A stretch of DNA of 13,960 nucleotides from CAZMVY01 sp964617875 (lineage in GTDB: Bacteria; Planctomycetota; Phycisphaerae; UBA1845; PWPN01). Shown here piece after piece: positions 12,371 through 13,960 of this stretch. The notes beneath the pieces were generated by a model, which was given only the letters and a program-made list of their open reading frames with translations, was not told the DNA's origin and searched no databases. A program made the position numbers and the translations under genes. Positions within the stretch are counted from its first letter, which is position 1. Each line of letters starts with the position of its first letter. The DNA lies in NCBI GenBank assembly GCA_964617875.1, contig CAZUAI010000113.1, positions 1-13,960 of the forward strand. Reading direction: 5' to 3'.

Positions 12371-13960
12371 TCAGCCGAGGAGGGACGTGCCCTCCATTTC
12401 CTTCGGTGGGTCAAGGGCCATCATGTGCAGGAGCGTCGGGGCGATGTCGGCGAGGCGGCCGCCCTCGCGGAGCGGCTTGCCCTTGAAGCGGTCGTCCACG
12501 ACGAGCAGATCCACATCATACGTCGTGTGGGCCGTGTGCGGGCCTCCGGTGGCCGGGTCGATCATCTGCTCGCAGTTGCCGTGGTCGGCGGTGATGACGA
12601 GCGCGCCGCCCATCTTCTGCACGGCGGCGACGACGCGGCCGACGCACGTATCGACGGCTTCGACGGCCTTGATCGCCGCCTCGAGCACGCCGGTGTGGCC
12701 GACCATGTCGCCATTCGCGTAATTGAGCACCATGAGATCATACCGGCCCGACTCGACGGCCTTGACCATCACGTCGGTCACCTCGAACGCGGACATCTGC
12801 GGTTTCTGATCGTACGTCTGGATGTCGCGCGGCGAGGCGACGAGCTGGCGGTCCTCGCCGGGGAAGGGCTCGTCGCGATAGTCGTTGAAGAAGAAGGTCA
12901 CATGCGGGAACTTCTCCGTTTCGGCGCAGCGGAACTGCCGCAGGCCGAGCGTGCCCATGTACTCGCCGATGAGCCCCTTCATTTTCGGCGGCTTCTCGTA
13001 GGCGACGTTCACGGGCAGGCCGGTCTCGTAGGCCGTCAGCGTGGCGTAGAACAGGTCGAGTTTCCTGCCGCGGTCGAAGCCGAAGGTCTTCTCCGTGCCG
13101 TCCTTGTCGCGGGCCCGGAACGGGAACGTGTCGAGGACGAACGCCTTGGTGATCTCCCGCGGGCGGTCCCCGCGGAAGTTGAAGAAGACGACGCTGTCGC
13201 CGTCGCGGATGGTCGCGGGCTCGCGGCCGTCGGGGCAGACCCATGTGGGCTCGATGAACTCGTCCCCCGTCATGTTGCCGCTCGTCGGATGGTCGTAATA
13301 GTGCCGGAAGGCCTCCTCGGCGGACGGCGCCCGGCGGCCCTCGCCGAAGACGAGCATGCGGTAGGCCTTCTCGACGCGGTCCCAGCGATTGTCGCGGTCC
13401 ATCGCGTAGAAGCGGCCGACGACGCTGCCGATGCGGCCGGCGCCGATGTCCCTGAGCTTCGCCTCGACCTGTCGGTTGTACTCGATGCCGCTGTCGGGCG
13501 GGCTGTCACGGCCGTCGCCGAAGGCGTGGATGACGATCCGGTCGCCCTGGACGCCGCGCCGCTTGCACAGCTCAACGACGGCGTACAGGTGCTCGAGCAC
13601 GCTGTGGACGCCGATGTCGGAGTAGAGGCCCATGATGTGGACGGTGCCGCCGGTCTGCACGGCGCGGTCGGCGGCGGCGCAGAGGGCGGGGTTCTCGAAG
13701 AACGAGCCGTCGCGGATGCGGCGGGTGATCCGCATGACTTCCTGATCGACGATTCGGCCGGCGCCGATGTTCTGGTGGCCGACCTCGCTGTTGCCCATCG
13801 TGCCGACGGGCAGGCCGACGTCCTCGCCGCTGGAGTGGATGAGCGTGTGCGGGTATCCGGCCATGAGGCGGTCGGTGTTCGGCGTTTGGCCGAGGTAGAC
13901 GGCGTTGGCCTTGTTCCACTCGGGGTAGGGGTTGTGGCCCCAGCCGTCACGGACGATGAG
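12371..13960 (-). CDS. gpmI: Cofactor-independent phosphoglycerate mutase, N-terminus cut
   Basis: 2,3-bisphosphoglycerate-independent phosphoglycerate mutase interconverts 3- and 2-phosphoglycerate in glycolysis and gluconeogenesis, using two Mn2+ ions and a phosphoserine. The frame continues past the internal ATG at 13864 to the window edge and encodes LIVRDGWGHNPYPEWNKANA, the family N-terminus, so only a few residues are missing. About 529 residues are visible, against a usual 510-550. The metal ligand Asp of DGWG is at 13946-13948, and the phosphoserine of GNSEVGHQNIGAGR is at 13787-13789. Further ligands are in DMVGHTG (about 12690-12710), ADHGN (about 12576-12590) and TAHT (about 12527-12538). 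It ends at TGA (12371-12373). The Gfo/Idh/MocA gene follows in the same direction 49 bp later. Confidence 0.96.
   Translation of the reverse strand, partial: LIVRDGWGHNPYPEWNKANAVYLGQTPNTDRLMAGYPHTLIHSSGEDVGLPVGTMGNSEVGHQNIGAGRIVDQEVMRITRRIRDGSFFENPALCAAADRAVQTGGTVHIMGLYSDIGVHSVLEHLYAVVELCKRRGVQGDRIVIHAFGDGRDSPPDSGIEYNRQVEAKLRDIGAGRIGSVVGRFYAMDRDNRWDRVEKAYRMLVFGEGRRAPSAEEAFRHYYDHPTSGNMTGDEFIEPTWVCPDGREPATIRDGDSVVFFNFRGDRPREITKAFVLDTFPFRARDKDGTEKTFGFDRGRKLDLFYATLTAYETGLPVNVAYEKPPKMKGLIGEYMGTLGLRQFRCAETEKFPHVTFFFNDYRDEPFPGEDRQLVASPRDIQTYDQKPQMSAFEVTDVMVKAVESGRYDLMVLNYANGDMVGHTGVLEAAIKAVEAVDTCVGRVVAAVQKMGGALVITADHGNCEQMIDPATGGPHTAHTTYDVDLLVVDDRFKGKPLREGGRLADIAPTLLHMMALDPPKEMEGTSLLG

Noticed and set aside
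10885..12486. 533-aa plus-strand open frame opposite the Gfo/Idh/MocA gene
   Set aside because: It is a shadow of a gene with a Tat leader, Rossmann motif and EKPL; the antisense product is low complexity.
1..13960. Mobile element, CRISPR, tRNA, rRNA or defence island
   Set aside because: No transposase or integrase, no regular repeats and spacers, no tRNA-like cloverleaf and no defence genes were seen; gene content is housekeeping and sugar metabolism.

Overview
The window is GC-rich (about two-thirds G+C by eye) and densely coded. It most resembles a Planctomycetota genome, probably a Phycisphaerae-like lineage. The clues are two oxidoreductases with twin-arginine leaders (an aldo/keto reductase and a Gfo/Idh/MocA protein), a large membrane protein combining a von Willebrand A domain with a degenerate amidotransferase-like domain, a PEGA-domain lipoprotein, a family 4 uracil-DNA glycosylase, and weak or absent Shine-Dalgarno sites at several starts. 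The lineage is inferred from gene content and style, not from a marker gene. I see no mobile element, CRISPR array, tRNA, rRNA or defence system. Most of the window is ordinary chromosome.

Layout, left to right. Positions 1-241 are mostly non-coding and may hold the end of an unseen gene. A lipoprotein N-acetylmuramoyl-L-alanine amidase (242-1183, minus) faces away from a Tat-exported aldo/keto reductase (1326-2252, plus). A hairpin-rich 62-bp gap then leads to an 812-aa VWA membrane protein (2315-4753). A structured 250-bp leader precedes rhamnulokinase RhaB (5004-6494). RhaB is followed by a PfkB sugar kinase of 2-keto-3-deoxygluconate-kinase type (6615-7694), which overlaps by 4 nt a 99-aa zinc-ribbon membrane protein (7691-7990).

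The middle holds a likely overlooked 68-aa gene on the minus strand (7942-8148), a YfcE/MJ0936-type phosphodiesterase (8218-8697), and a PEGA lipoprotein coupled to it by an ATGA overlap (8694-9098). NAD kinase (9155-10009, minus) and family 4 uracil-DNA glycosylase (10072-10830, plus) are divergent and share a 62-bp promoter region containing a perfect inverted repeat. At the right end, 2,3-bisphosphoglycerate-independent phosphoglycerate mutase (12371-13960, minus, lacking only its extreme N-terminus) is followed 49 bp downstream by the Gfo/Idh/MocA oxidoreductase (10966-12321, minus).

Functionally, the clearest pairing is RhaB with the KDG-type kinase. Together they would feed rhamnose and uronate breakdown products into central metabolism, as expected for a consumer of a mixed rhamnose/uronate polysaccharide such as rhamnogalacturonan or ulvan (inference). 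The most interesting non-coding signal lies between those two genes: a terminator-like hairpin followed by a 7-bp hairpin whose 3' arm overlaps the kinase ribosome-binding site, with a possible alternative pairing that would open both.
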